Assembly (NCBI GenBank): GCA_037447605.1
Contig: CM074805.1
Coordinates: forward strand, 519,489-583,488
DNA from: Zygnema circumcarinatum
Taxonomy: Eukaryota > Streptophyta > Zygnematophyceae > Zygnematales > Zygnemataceae
Direction: 5' to 3'
DNA length: 64,000 nt
The first letter of the stretch is position 1. Every line of letters begins with the position of its first letter. The position numbers and the translations under genes were made by a program. Under the pieces are notes generated by a model. The model was not told where the DNA came from. It worked only from the letters and a program-made list of their open reading frames with translations, and did not search any database. Below are positions 23,166 through 35,187 of this stretch, one piece after another.

Positions 23166-24552
23166 ATGGCGACGGAGGCTTTTCACGTGACATCTCCCGC
23201 CTTCAAGGACGGAGGCCATATCCCTCGCAAGCACACGGATGACGGCCCGAACGGGCAGCATGACATCGCTCCCGCCATACAGTGGCATGGTGTTCCGGAG
23301 GGTACCGAGTCGCTCGCTCTCATTATGGAGGATATTGACGCACCTGACCCTGATGATCCTATCGCTCCATGGACGCACTGGTAGAATTTGTTGTGAGGCT
23401 GAGAATTGATCAGATGTCATTGTGAAACTGCAAAGCTTGCAGTTAGTTATTTTGGGGCAAATCTTGTTTGTGTCGAGAACGAGATTTTGGAGATGTTAAA
23501 TCACAGCTTCCAGCGTGTTTTTTTCGTAAAGGGCTGACGGGGGTGGGACAAGGGATATTCCTGCAGGGTGCTCGCCAACATTCCGCCAACGCTGAAAGGT
23601 GATTGACCTTTAAGTCGAGCAATTAGTGCGTTTCGCATTTCATTTGCATGCCTGACTGAAGGATGATTATGCTGTTACCACGAGACAGTTTTAAATAGTT
23701 GATTAATTTAGGATTCGAGCTTCAGGAGTTTCTCATGATCACTATATTCATGCGAATGTTGCTGTATTTGGAAAATCAATGGCTCCAGGACCATCTGGAT
23801 ATGTCATCTTCCCGCTTGATGGAATTCTCCCAAGCGTTCTGATGTAAGCTATTGTGGTGGACTTAAAGGAGGCTATTGTTTGTTCCGGATCATTATGGCT
23901 GGCACCTGCACCGTATGTGGTCTCATAACTGTAATTTGTACACTGATGTTGCAGGTCTTCCTGAGGGATTTCGTGCAAAAGATCACGAAGGCACAGAGTA
24001 CAGCGAGATTCACGAAGGGGTTAATGACAACAAGTTGCCTGGCTATCGAGGACCGTGCCCGCCTGTTGGCCAACATCGCTATGTGGTCACTCTATATGCA
24101 CTTGATTCAAAGCTCAAGCTCCGACACAAAGTGAGTGACTTTCTGACGCATTGGTGCGAGATTTCAGCATTGGCTGAGAAAGAATTGATGGCATTTCATC
24201 GACAGCTATCTGTGATTGTCTTCGGGCATTTGGAACTCGCGTTTTGAGAATCATTGGACGGTGTCATCAATCTCTTTACTGTCGAAATGACGCTGGTCGC
24301 TTGGAAGACTAGTACCATTCTATTCCTCAATTTCGACATCAACGTTGCTTGCTCGTGAAACCATTGCTATTGTGCCCCCTTCAGATGACAAAGGAGACGT
24401 TGCAGGAGGCAATGGAAGGTCACATAATTGCCGAGGCGCAGCTTGTCGGAACCTACACTAAGGAGAAAGGAGCCGTTCATGACAATGCTAATGCAAAGCG
24501 AATGCCGCACCAAGTTAAGGAGCAGAGGATCCTGCAGGGCAACAAATTTTGA
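23166..24552 (+). CDS. YbhB/YbcL-type phosphatidylethanolamine-binding-like protein
   Basis: Four exons, 23166-23380, 23567-23598, 23955-24130 and 24385-24552, join in phase to 196 residues. The N-terminus FHVTSPAFKDGGHIPRKHTDD, then LALIMEDIDAPDP, WTHWVLANIP, the GYRGPCPPVGQHRYVVTLYALD segment, and a C-terminal EAMEGHIIAEAQLVGTY follow the bacterial YbhB/YbcL (Raf kinase inhibitor-like) fold step by step. The DxDxP and GxHRY ligand-pocket motifs are intact. It differs from the flowering-time FT/TFL1 PEBP subgroup. Roughly 30 residues beyond the usual end are basic and polar. A role is not established for plant members; small-molecule or lipid binding is only inferred. There is no clear targeting peptide. 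Confidence 0.93.
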
Positions 24553-25683
24553 AACTTTCAGTCCTGCTCGCCAGTATGGTTTCCCTGCCAGTGTCATCAA
24601 ATGTACAGTTTTGTCTTTTCTCTAAAGTAGCTTGGGATAATATGCTTTCGTGGACGTCCCAACTATCTTGTAATCTTAGTGTTTTTTGCCCTCGTTACCA
24701 AATGACGCCAATGTAAAGGTATAGCTATGCCGTTCCCTGTTTCTCTCCCTACTTTTCTCAGTCAGGCTTAACCCCAATGACCTTTGTGGCGCCTGCCTTC
24801 ATGTCCAATTTTCCCCTTTTCTGCTTTCGGCCATTGTGGCTGGTCCTTGCCAATCACGAATGGAGGGCAGCAAGAGTGATACGCAATGAATTCAACATAT
24901 TCACACTTGACAAACTCAAATGTGAAATTTGTTTTTGACGAGAGCCTGGTATTATGCTGTTACCACCGATTTCTCTAGAACAACGAACTGATTTCAAGTT
25001 CCAAAGTGTGCAACTTTTTTTAAAGCTTTTTGTTTCTACATTCGCATCTTAACCAGGCAAATGATTTTTTAGCTAAATCAATAAAAAATTGAGTCATAAA
25101 ATTGTTGTTGTTATCAAAAATAAAAAAAAGGGAGTAAAACAAAATCGTTATGGTTGAAAGACTCCGAATGCTGTCATCACCAAAACATAATTTCCATATT
25201 CACACCTCACGTTTCCTCAACCCCCCCCCCCAAGGGCCGAATGAAGCACCTGGCTCAGTATAGATCGCAGAAAGAATCTTGCTGTACGAAAAAGCAGAAA
25301 ACGAACCAGAAGGACCGGAGTCCGTGTGCAAGAAGTTGACACTTCACTGAGTTCTGTGGAACTGGATACATGCGGCAGCAGCAGCCGCCTCGTGTCTCAA
25401 GAAGATGCAGTACAAAAGGTCCTCGCTATACCTTTGTACCCTTGTGCCCTATCTTCTATCGCCCTTTACAGGTGACTTCCAGGACTGCCTTATGTGACGG
25501 GTGGTCAGTTAACCTTCGGGGTCTGCTTTTCCCTCCAAAGCCAAAATCCAGCCCTTACGAGGCTCCTGATTCAAAGAGTTTCCATGTGACACTAGGTTTA
25601 AAATCGGGTATAGAAGTGGGCACAGGTGGCGTCCTCGCAATGGACACGGCAACCACCGGAGCGATTCCTTCTTGTCTTGATGT
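24553..25683. other. Convergent 3' flank, AT-richer
   Basis: This region lies between the PEBP and UAP56 stop codons. It is AT-richer around 24900-25150 with an A-run near 25125, and has a C-run at 25219. Both 3' UTRs are expected. No gene is supported. Confidence 0.5.
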
Positions 25684-28600
25684 CTAAGATGGCACTGGAC
25701 AACAGGAAAGATAGAACAGAAAGAAAGAAAGGAAAAGAGAGAAGGAAAGAGAAAGGAGGGAGGGATTAAGTGAGCTAGGCAGCATTACTGATCATGCCAG
25801 GGGCACCGCTTTTTTGAAATGGCAGTGACTTGAGAAATGGATGGATGGCTCCAACTGTGTTGAGGAAGAAAGTTGAAGAAAGTTTGGGTGGCCCTTCACT
25901 AGCAAGGTTTATGCCTGATCAAAAGTGGTTAGCAAGTATCCTCCAAGTATTTTCAAAACGACTTAGTTTGGGCAGCAAAACTTACTGTAGGTTGTGGTAT
26001 CAATCTGCTCTGGAAGAACCTTAATGTCCACTTCGAACCTCTCCTGGACCTGAAGGAGGAGCATCCACAATTCAGAGAACGACGAGTACATTCGATTAGA
26101 GGAAATTCATACGTTATAGAAGTCGAGCAAAGCAAAGAACTCTGAAGGGGGGAAAGGCTGCATGCCCAGTACCTGTTCAAGCTTTTGTGAATCCTCCTTG
26201 GACGCGACAAAAGTAATGGCAAGCCCTTTGGTACCAAAGCGTCCAGCGCGACCTACCTGCAGGCAACCGGAAGAACAACTTGATGTTTATTGGTTAGAGG
26301 CAATCAGTCAACAAAGCTGCCGAGTGCCCGGTGAAGAGCCAGCAAAACAAACAGCGAAAATGAGGTATTTTTGCACAAATATACATCCAAATGTAACCTC
26401 CTGGAAGTAAACACACTGGGCCCTAACGCTGAACACCAACACGAGACACTGAAGCAGAGACTAGAGACCCAATCTGCAAAAAACATACTAATGCTTGCTT
26501 GGTGAGAGATGAAGTTGCCACACTCACTCTGTGAAGATAAGTGTCTGCACTCTCGGGCATGTCATAGTTGATGACGATGTTGACACGCTCAATATCAATC
26601 CCCCGCCCAACTAAATCTGTAGCTACCATGATGCGCTTATGGCCCTCCTTGAATTGCTTGTACCTTGTCAACCTGTGAGAGATGTCAAAATTAAAGTGCA
26701 GACTGTCAGCAAACAGACAATGTTTGGTGAACGTTAAAAAACTCTGGAAGGGAGCAAAAGGCACCATTTGACATCATCGTTTGAAAGGAAGCATTGGGTG
26801 ATGAGAAAGCACACCTTTCTTCCATATTCAATCCCGAATGGATGCAAATGGACGGAAAGTTGCACTCCACGAGAAGCTTATTTAACTCCGCTGCTCTGCT
26901 GACAGACTTGACGAAGATCACCACTTGATTGAAATCGAGGGCGTCCAACAAATCGTTCAGCTTCCGGTTCTTCTCCACCTCTTCCAATTGAATGTAATGC
27001 TGCAAAAGGCGACGATAGACAAAGGGCGAAGCAAGAAGCACAGAGCATAGTCAAACTACAAGAATAAAACTTGCAACAAAGGGTGAAAGTGAACTTCGAA
27101 CAGGAGCAATAAGTGCTTAACCATAGAACTGAGGTGGCCATCGCCAACAACGACGACATGATGATAACAAAAACGTGCGACTACTAGCAACGTAAGTAAT
27201 TCCAGATGCTACGCATAAGGTACAAAGTTGTTTCTGCCAAATTCTTCACACAGATCTTACAAGCCTGACTCCCTGTAGTTCTCCGCATTTAAGCTTATAC
27301 TAAGGACTGCAGTAGGCAAGATCTAAACAGCGCAAGATATTTTGATAAGAACAGCTCTGTGGCCAAAATTGCAGGTAAGTCAAGCCTGACACACAGATCA
27401 AAGGAACTTCTTTATTTTCAGCATGAAGAAACGGACTTTCGTTCCCGCCTTCTCAACAGACACAATCACCAAAAAGACGAAGACCTCACAGGACAGAAGG
27501 GAAATGCTCTACTCGGGAACCGGACATATTATCTACTATATGACAAACACACAACAAGCACTGAGAGCATCTGTCACGGAGACACTAGACAGCTTTGCAA
27601 CAGAAATTACCTGAACAAGGCCATGCAAGGTGAGTTTGGCCTCATCATCGACGTAGATCTCCATAGGCTGTGTGTGGCACAAGTCAGTTACAACATAAGT
27701 GAGCAAAATCCGTGCCGGATGACGTCCGCCAAAAGCCTAACCAACCCAAACCCCTGTCTGCACCCCTGCCCTCATCCTTCCCTTCCCAAATCAACCTATG
27801 GTTTCCGCTAGGAATCCCTTTTCCCGCCTCAACCGCCCCCGCTGTGCGTAGCTCCTTCTGCCAGATTTCTGTGGAAAATCCTCATGGAGGTCTTCAAGCT
27901 CTGCTCATCCGAAATAGGCAAAAGGTCGATTTGTGAACCTAGCTCGAGGCCAAAAAGCTCCAGCCCGAGTGCCTTGAGAGCAGTTCCCAGGACATAGGGG
28001 CAAATTCCGGCAGACTGACTGAAATCCCTCCTGATGTGCGGCTAACCTGGCCAAATTTGAAGCGAGACTAATTGCATGGCTATCATCAGTAAGACTTGCG
28101 AGCTCCTCAAAGACTCGAAACTAGACCAGCGTAACTTGTTGGCACAGACTTCTGACGCACTTAAAGAGAAGCTCAATAGTGAATACTGGATGGTGGCCTC
28201 AAGAGACCGCTAACAGCATCCCTCGTTCAGCTCCGCACAAAGCACAGCAGCTGATGACCATGAGCTCCTTGACTACCAGTTCCGCCTGGAAACCGCCTTA
28301 GTTGCAGAAATCCTCAGCAGCTGATATCACTCAAAGAACGGATCCCCAAAATCTATGCTCTGACTTGCATCAACCCAGTGCCTTTCTCCTGAAGCTGGAA
28401 TGACGGGATTGAAGTGGCTACTGCACAGGTGATTACATCGGTCATGAATTTCTTGCAAACTGGCCGTATCTCCTTGCTGAGGGTGGCGGAAAACATCATC
28501 ACTTGCTTCTCATGTGGCGTCAGTTTGAAGATCTCCTGTACGTCCCTTCGCATGTCTACAATCACAGAAGGAGTCCACAACTTCGGTAATCGTTCTTTAA

Positions 28601-30072
28601 TTCACATTAAACAACACTCGTTATTTCCATCTGACAGTATAAACAAAACTGAAGTTCCCGCCCAAAAGAGCAGAATAGTAAGTGCAGGATATCATCTTCC
28701 AAGAAAGCCATCAAATAGCCGTGTGTCCTGAAGTCTGCAGTTGCGTATGTTCGGTAATACGTTAGAATGATAATGAGAGCAACGTCACATACCCAGTGAC
28801 TCCAGCATCTTGTCGCATTCGTCAAGAATAAAATGCCTTACAGTCTTCAAATTAAGTTCGCCCATACGTGCGAGTTGAAGGACTCGCCCAGGAGTGCCCA
28901 CGACAATGTTTGGACATTCATTCTTAAGAAGGTCAATATTTGTTTTAATGTTGATGCCACCATAAAAGACGGCAACTTTCACGTCTGGAAGATAAGTGGT
29001 AAACCTTTCAAACTCGCTGCAAATCTGCGAATCACAAACAAGACAAACCAAAAATGTTCATCAGCCCGAAGGAAACGCTCGGGTTCAGCCACGATTCAAC
29101 ATTTGCCAACGACTGCCAACACAAACCACATCGGGCTGCAAATTACAATCAAGTGATATAAAAACAGGAACAGGGGTTCAACAAATGCAACATCAAAAGT
29201 TACCTGATAAGCCAACTCGCGCGTGTGGCACAATATAAGAGCTGTCACTTGTTTTCCGGGCTTCTCCAGCTGCTGGAGAGTCGAAAGGACAAAGACAGCT
29301 GTTTTCCCCATACCCGATTTAGCCTGGCAGATGACATCCATTCCCAGTATAGCCTGTGGAATGCACTCATGTTGCACTGTCGAAACGCCACCAACCCCCC
29401 GTCCGAGACCACCAACACAGACTTTGCTCAGTCTCCAATTCTTCCACGAAAGGTCATTTGCACCAAGCCCCTCTGTCCCCTTCTGATGGCTGCCGTGCGG
29501 AATGCTGGGAAGCGTGGAGATGAGAAAATCAAGTGAATCGAACGGGGGCAGCAAAAAGTCAGTTTACCTGCAACGTAGTCGAGATAAAGATACTGTCAGG
29601 AATAAGCACAAAGATTAACCGAAAGGAGACGGGTCAGAATGCTTTGACTATCAATAGGGCAAAAGGTAGCCTTTACCTTCAGAGGGATGTTCAAACCCGC
29701 AATCGACGATGGCCCTGAGCAGTTCAGATTTGAGGAGGAAATCTCTGAAACCTGAGCTGTGTATACCCACGTATCCTCTGCACGCAGGAAAACGTATTAT
29801 CGACTTAGATACTGAAAGAAGGGAGTTCCCTCAAATGCATCGGCTAATATTATTTTGTAGAAAAAAAACGAACAACAAGCAATAACCATCTATGAATACC
29901 ACAAGCTACACGACTAGACACTTCCGCATCACAACTGTAACCCACGTGTGCTCTCTTACTTCTTCACAGTTTCTCCCGCTCCTTTCACAACGGCATCGGG
30001 GGCTGCTTCCTCATCTTCTTCATAGTCCAGAAGCTCCTCCTGATAGTTATCGTTATCCTTGTTATCACCCAT
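25684..30072 (-). CDS. UAP56: DECD-box RNA helicase UAP56/DDX39-type (mRNA export, splicing)
   Basis: Eleven exons: 30072-29960, 29777-29677, 29376-29204, 29024-28793, 28555-28437, 27667-27611, 26999-26815, 26672-26528, 26256-26173, 26049-25986 and 25694-25684. They give 427 residues, the same as plant UAP56. Motifs in order: [15 protein letters not shown] (Q-motif region), [13 protein letters not shown] (Walker A), [17 protein letters not shown] (the DECD box that sets this subfamily apart), [41 protein letters not shown] and [17 protein letters not shown]56 is an ATP-dependent helicase of the TREX complex and is recruited during spliceosome assembly in the nucleus. The last exon codes only the end of one codon plus Pro-Ser-stop, completing the plant tail TYMPS; it is just 11 coding bases. 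Exon 6 is also small (57 bases). Confidence 0.97.
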
Positions 30073-30240
30073 ATCTGCTGTTCCCTCGCGTCCTGCAAAA
30101 ACAACCACCCGTAAAAACAAGAAAATCGCCCTTTGAAAGCTCTGTCTGCAGCTTTCCCTTGCTTCCTACCAAGACTTCAGAAACCCTCCTCTTTGCAGCA
30201 GGGGAGAGCCGCACAAGACCTGAATCTGGGCGCACGACAA

Positions 30241-30262
30241 CCGTCCGATCGCAATCGGACGG
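30241..30262. promoter_or_regulatory. CCGTCCGAT inverted repeat
   Basis: CCGTCCGAT (30241-30249) and its reverse complement ATCGGACGG (30254-30262) are separated by four bases. The same nine-base arms occur at 8460-8496 upstream of the A20/AN1 gene. A single ATCCGACGGCTGAGA-like word also occurs near 59370. Confidence 0.65.
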
Positions 30263-30355
30263 CTGTGGCTGGCCACACCGCCAACTCGTTTGCTATTGCT
30301 GGAACTTTGGAGCCATTTCTCTGTGAAGTCTAGTCGACCAATCTTCCTATGACGA

Positions 30356-30389
30356 CTCGCCACGTGTACATATTTTTACACGTGGCGAG
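30356..30389. promoter_or_regulatory. 13-base perfect inverted repeat carrying G-box motifs
   Basis: CTCGCCACGTGTA (30356-30368) faces its exact complement TACACGTGGCGAG (30377-30389) across an 8-base AT-rich loop. Each arm contains CACGTG, a bZIP/bHLH core. It could be a paired factor-binding site or a cruciform-prone element between UAP56 and PP4. Confidence 0.65.
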
Positions 30390-30796
30390 ATACTATTGGG
30401 GGAGGGAGTTTTTGAAGGAGGGGCGTGCGAATTGTTCCTTTGTGTGAAACAATGCGCAGGGTACAATCAACGTGACATGTGTCACGGGTGAGCTGCTGGC
30501 TTGGTTTAGGGTTAGATGAGAGCAGGCATCCATGGCGGTCGCCAAGGAACCCTAAATGCTTCGAGCGACGGATTCAAGCAACGAGTCGCTGTCATTTGAG
30601 GCCATTTCTGATGATTATTGTGTTTGAATTCTCAGAATCCGCGTTTAAAGCGAGTTAAATGAGGGGCGGTTCTGCAGTGCAGACAAGGAGGATCCATGCG
30701 GGAAGTGGTCCTTGGATTTGAAGAGAGATTAAAGAGGACGTTGATGCTGCAGGGCGTGAATTTATCTAGGAAATATTGAATTGCTCAAGGGCAGAG

Positions 30797-33700
30797 ATGT
30801 CTGACTTAGATCGACAAATAGAGCAGCTGAAACGATGTGAACCACTGAAAGAAGCAGAAGTCAAGTCCTTATGTCAGAAGGCCATGGAGATCTTAGTGGA
30901 AGAGAGCAATGTGCAAAGAATAGATTCTCCTGTAACTGTAAGTATTCTGACGAAGCTTCTACTGATGCAAGCTGTGCAGGCTATAGGTCTTTCTTACTTA
31001 TGTCGTCACATTTTTTGCACTCGAGATCAATGCCACATCCTCTCCTTCTCTTTAAGAACCGATTTACTTCGAAGCAGCAAGAGTTGAGGTTAGATGTAAT
31101 CAGACGTCGTGTTGCTTCTTTTGCCGAACAGCTCTGTGGCGATATTCATGGCCAGTTTTACGATTTAAAGGAGCTGTTCAAAGTAGGTGGCGACTGTCCT
31201 CAAACCAATTATCTCTTTATGGGTGACTTTGTGGATCGAGGTTTTTACTCGGTTGAAACCTTTCTGCTGCTCTTGGCGCTAAAGGTAGACATCTCTTCCT
31301 TGAAGCAAGCAGAAATATAAAATCTTCCCTTTTTTTTAAACTTTGATTCCTGTATCCTTGTAGCTCATAAAAAGCTGCACTTGTTAATACCTTAATTCAA
31401 GAACTGCTGGGGAAAGTTCATTTTACTTCTGCTCCTCCTCCCTTTTTCGTTTCTCGCTCTTTCTCTCGCGTTTTCAATCTTAATGGAAATGAAGTATCTC
31501 CTCCCTCACACTGGGATTCATATAATTTGCAAATGAATAACTTAGATCAATAACATCAGCCATGTTATGGGCTTCGTTGTGCAGGTTCGTTATCCTGACA
31601 GAATAACACTGATTCGAGGAAATCACGAGAGTAGGCAGATAACTCAAGTGCGGGCCCCAACTTTTCCTCGTCGGACACTGGTGGTCTAATAGTTTGTGTT
31701 GAACTCTGCTTTTCTCATACTTGTAATAGGTTCTGCTGCAGGAAAATCTGCAACGTGCTTGCTGCATTTGTATTGGACCTCATTCTACTTGCAATGCCAA
31801 CCATAAATTCCTTGAAGCTAAAGCACTTTACTGCTTTTGTGCAGGTTTATGGTTTTTACGATGAATGTTTGAGGAAGTACGGGTCAGTTAATGTATGGCG
31901 GTACTGCACGGACATTTTTGACTACTTAAGGTGATTACCGTCTTTTCTTGGTTGATCCTGGATTATGGATTTGATCATATAGAGAGAACCTTCGAACCAC
32001 AACACTGCCCAGAGGATATTTATCAAAAAATGCTGCCGTAGATGTTTGTGACTTTACATATGCTTTGTGCTCTACGCCATTGTTTCATTCTTAGTCGACG
32101 TTACAAGATTGAGGAATGTTTATGGTGGTGTGAAATGTGTGATGAGATTTTACATATATGTCAGAGCAAAGCGGAAGGAGAGATGTTCAAGTTCTGTTCG
32201 TCTCAGACTGCTGGCGGCAGGTTATCACTGCTCCTGCTGTCCTGCTGACGGACTTCCGTCTTGTAGTCTAAGTGCGGGTGCATTTTTTGGCTGGTCAGCT
32301 TGTCTGCTCTTGTCGACGACCGTGTTTTCTGTGTGCACGGAGGATTATCTCCATCCATAACTTCACTTGACCAGGTGAGATTCCTGTCATTCAGCGGAAT
32401 TCTTTATGGCTAGTTGGCTGGCTAGTGTTTTATTGGCTTTATCGCTTTGAAGCATATGTCATATGATGCATCCTCCTTTTTAATCGCTGTCTTTGGCATT
32501 CTTGCTTGTTATCTACGGGTAGTGTTCCAACACAACTAGAGGAGGACGACTAAGACATCATTTGACCAACAGTCCAGTGTCTTGATTCTCATATCTAGTT
32601 CTCTATCTTTTCCGTAGCAGCCATAACTCTGTTCTTTTTGGTCATGCTTCTTTTTTAAGCTGTGCTGGAGAACCTGTATGCTGTGATCCTTGGTGACCTG
32701 CTGCTTCGATATGGCACTGCAAACTTCAAGGGTGGAGCATAAATTTGACTATTCACTGCCCAACTTTGCTTCCTTATCTTGTCGACGTGCATCTTCATGT
32801 TGCAGCCATTAAAGCTGTGCCCTTGGGTTGGATGGGGGCAGATTAGAACCATTGACAGGAAGCAAGAAGTACCACATGACGGAGCAATGTGTGATTTGTT
32901 ATGGTCAGACCCTGAGGAGATTGATGGGTGGGGCCTCAGCCCACGAGGTGCAGGGTATTTGTTTGGAGGAGATGTAGTCACGACTTTCAATCATGCTAAT
33001 AAGATTGATCTTATTTGCCGAGCGCACCAGCTTGTAATGGAAGGGTATAAGTGGATGTTCAACGAGCAGCTTGTGACAGTCTGGTCCGCTCCGAATTATT
33101 GCTACAGGTATGTTTTTTAAAGGTCGGCTTTGCAAGAGTAGAGAGAGCATGAAACTTCTGTCGCTGTTCGGTGGGATGTTGTCGGCTGTCCTTTGCAATT
33201 GGTTAATGGAAAATATTGCCCAGATCAGACTTCCACTTTCCTACTTGTTCATCCTGCCCTTTTTCTTATTCAAGTTTTTGCGCCTATTATTTTTTTCGAT
33301 TTTAGTAAAGTAGACATGTTCACGGGTCCGTTTACTAGACATTCCCTGGAGTTTCATGAGATTTGTCATAGATACGGTAGCAGAGGCTTTTTTGGCTCCT
33401 TCACGACTCTAACAGAGGAATCTGTCTTTAATCTTGACTTCTAATACCAAACATTCTGATCCATGTTTGGCATGAATGGGCAGATGCGGTAATGTAGCAG
33501 CTATTTTGGAGCTGGATGAACACCTTAATAAGAAGTTCACTGTCTTCGAAGCAGCACCGCAGGTAAGGTCGCTAAACGTGAAGTTAGTTCTGTATGCTGT
33601 GGAATAGGGAGAAAATGACGGAGCGAGAGAGGGAGTATCTCTGATGCACCACAAGGAAGTGTTAAGAATACAACTGGGGCTGTTTTTATGCGTGGAAGTG

Positions 33701-33991
33701 CCAAGTAGAGTACTATTTTGTAGCTCTTATTCACAGTAGCAGTCTTGAGCCTCCAGTATGCAAGCACATCGTAGAGGATGAGTTTAGGTGTACGGATTTC
33801 ACTCTACGCTGCATAAAAGTGTCACAAACAACTGCAAATAGTGGACTAGTCTTTATAGAATAATTTTGAGACGCGTTGCGCTGTGCTTAGAGCCAGTCCA
33901 TTCTCAAGCTTGACTCCAACTCTGGCACATTTGGATGCAGGAATCCCGAGGCGTCCCATCGAAGAAACCTGCTCCTGACTATTTCTTGTAA
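30797..33991 (+). CDS. PPX: Serine/threonine protein phosphatase PP4 (PPX) catalytic subunit
   Basis: Eight exons, 30797-30937, 31132-31284, 31585-31647, 31845-31930, 32299-32374, 32842-33107, 33484-33562 and 33941-33991, encode 304 residues. The PPP metal-site motifs are complete: [45 protein letters not shown], and HGGLSPSI. The N-terminus [22 protein letters not shown] and the [23 protein letters not shown] segment place it in PP4/PPX rather than PP2A, which reads DPDDRCGWG there. The C-terminal PDYFL is the conserved methylation tail. PP4 acts with regulatory subunits R2/R3 in DNA repair, centrosome or nuclear signalling and miRNA processing in plants; these roles come from the family. 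It is divergent from UAP56, sharing a 5' region. Confidence 0.97.
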
Positions 33992-34877
33992 CTGACTTCA
34001 CGAAGTTCCTCCCTTGTACATATGGCTGTCTGCCACATCTCAGTGGGAGCTCTTTGTGCATATTCTTTTGCACCTGCAAGCCAGTTGAGGTTTTGTTTTC
34101 TGAACACAAGCATGCCGTCCTTCTTCCGGAGTCTGCACTTGCTGGAGATTCTTGAGACTTGGTCTACGGATAAGTACGGACTTGTCGCTCACATTTGTCT
34201 TCGTGATCTGAAAGTGATTCGTCGTTTAATCGTCTTTTTCGTCTCTTTAAAGGGTTTAGGCTCCAGGAGGAGTCTGCGACCAATGTGGCGCACACAATAG
34301 CACTAACTGCATTGGGACAAGAATGTTTCTAGGTATTAGTCTGGAAAATAGTGGTAGGCCCTAGCAGCTGTATCGCTCCGAAAGCTAAGGGTTGCGGTTA
34401 CCGTAAGTAATTTTTTCGAGTCCTGTTCTATATAGCACTTCCCTTCCTTTCCAGCCAGTCCTGAGGTCTGTCCAAGAAAATGCCCCAAAGCCCTTTTCGT
34501 TCATTGGCTTTGTTTTGGAGTGTTCGCTTGCCTTGTTGCGCTGTTCTACAGTTAGTTAGTAGACAACGGTGCAGTTTCTGTGATCACATGGAAAGACATG
34601 GAGCAGGTATTCTGTGCGGGGTTCTTGATAGCGTTTTCGAGTTTTTGTTGATCCTCATTCGCACGTGAGACAGTATCAAGTTCGGCATGTTACCCACAAG
34701 CCTACGTACTAGGGACCTTCCTCCGTTGCTAGCTATAGTTGGGCATCGTCATGGCGACTTGCAACATGCGCAACATTGACATAGTACTCATGGTATGGCA
34801 CACGCAATTTGGTATGGCACACGCAATGGATAGAAAATTAGACATCTATCGGCGTCGTTCTATATGGGCGAGGGAGG

Positions 34878-34914
<37 letters not shown>

Positions 34915-35187
34915 CCAAAACGACGGTAAATTAATTTTGATCGCCGCGCACACAGTGAGAACGGATATTTCAACCGCTACAAACAAGAAAATTTTGGAGT
35001 TTGGCGCAGCGCCAGTTTGCCGCCGGAGGGGCGGAGAGAGGATGGGGGCTCGAAGGCGGGCCGAAGGAGGGAATTTGGACCATCAAGAGATCGATCTCGT
35101 GCAATTAAGAGTCTGAATCGCGCAGACAGCATGCAAAGGGAACCAGGAATGTGAGCAGTTGGAGCACCAAAGACTGCGTCTATTGCG
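33992..35187. other. Intergenic 1.2 kb with poly(A) tract
   Basis: No exon is recognised. A GGCACACGCAATTTGG-like phrase is duplicated near 34796-34830, and a run of about forty A lies at 34870-34911, followed by CCCC. The run could be a retroposed poly(A) remnant, but I see no gene-like sequence before it. Confidence 0.5.
34870..34911. repeat. Poly(A) homopolymer
   Basis: This is an almost uninterrupted A-run of about forty bases on the plus strand. Confidence 0.9.

Larger units (their letters stand above)
30073..30796. promoter_or_regulatory. Bidirectional 5' region of UAP56 and PP4 with two inverted repeats
   Basis: Two housekeeping genes diverge from this 724-base segment. It contains a 9-base-arm inverted repeat (30241-30262) and a 13-base-arm inverted repeat with two G-boxes (30356-30389), plus an AACCCTAAA telo-box-like word near 30548. 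No coding frame is supported. Confidence 0.6.

Noticed and set aside
30797-33991. PP2A catalytic subunit
   Set aside because: The [21 protein letters not shown] and [11 protein letters not shown] segments are those of PP4/PPX, not PP2A.
34870-34911. Processed retrogene ending in poly(A)
   Set aside because: No gene-like sequence or target-site duplication was seen upstream of the A-run.
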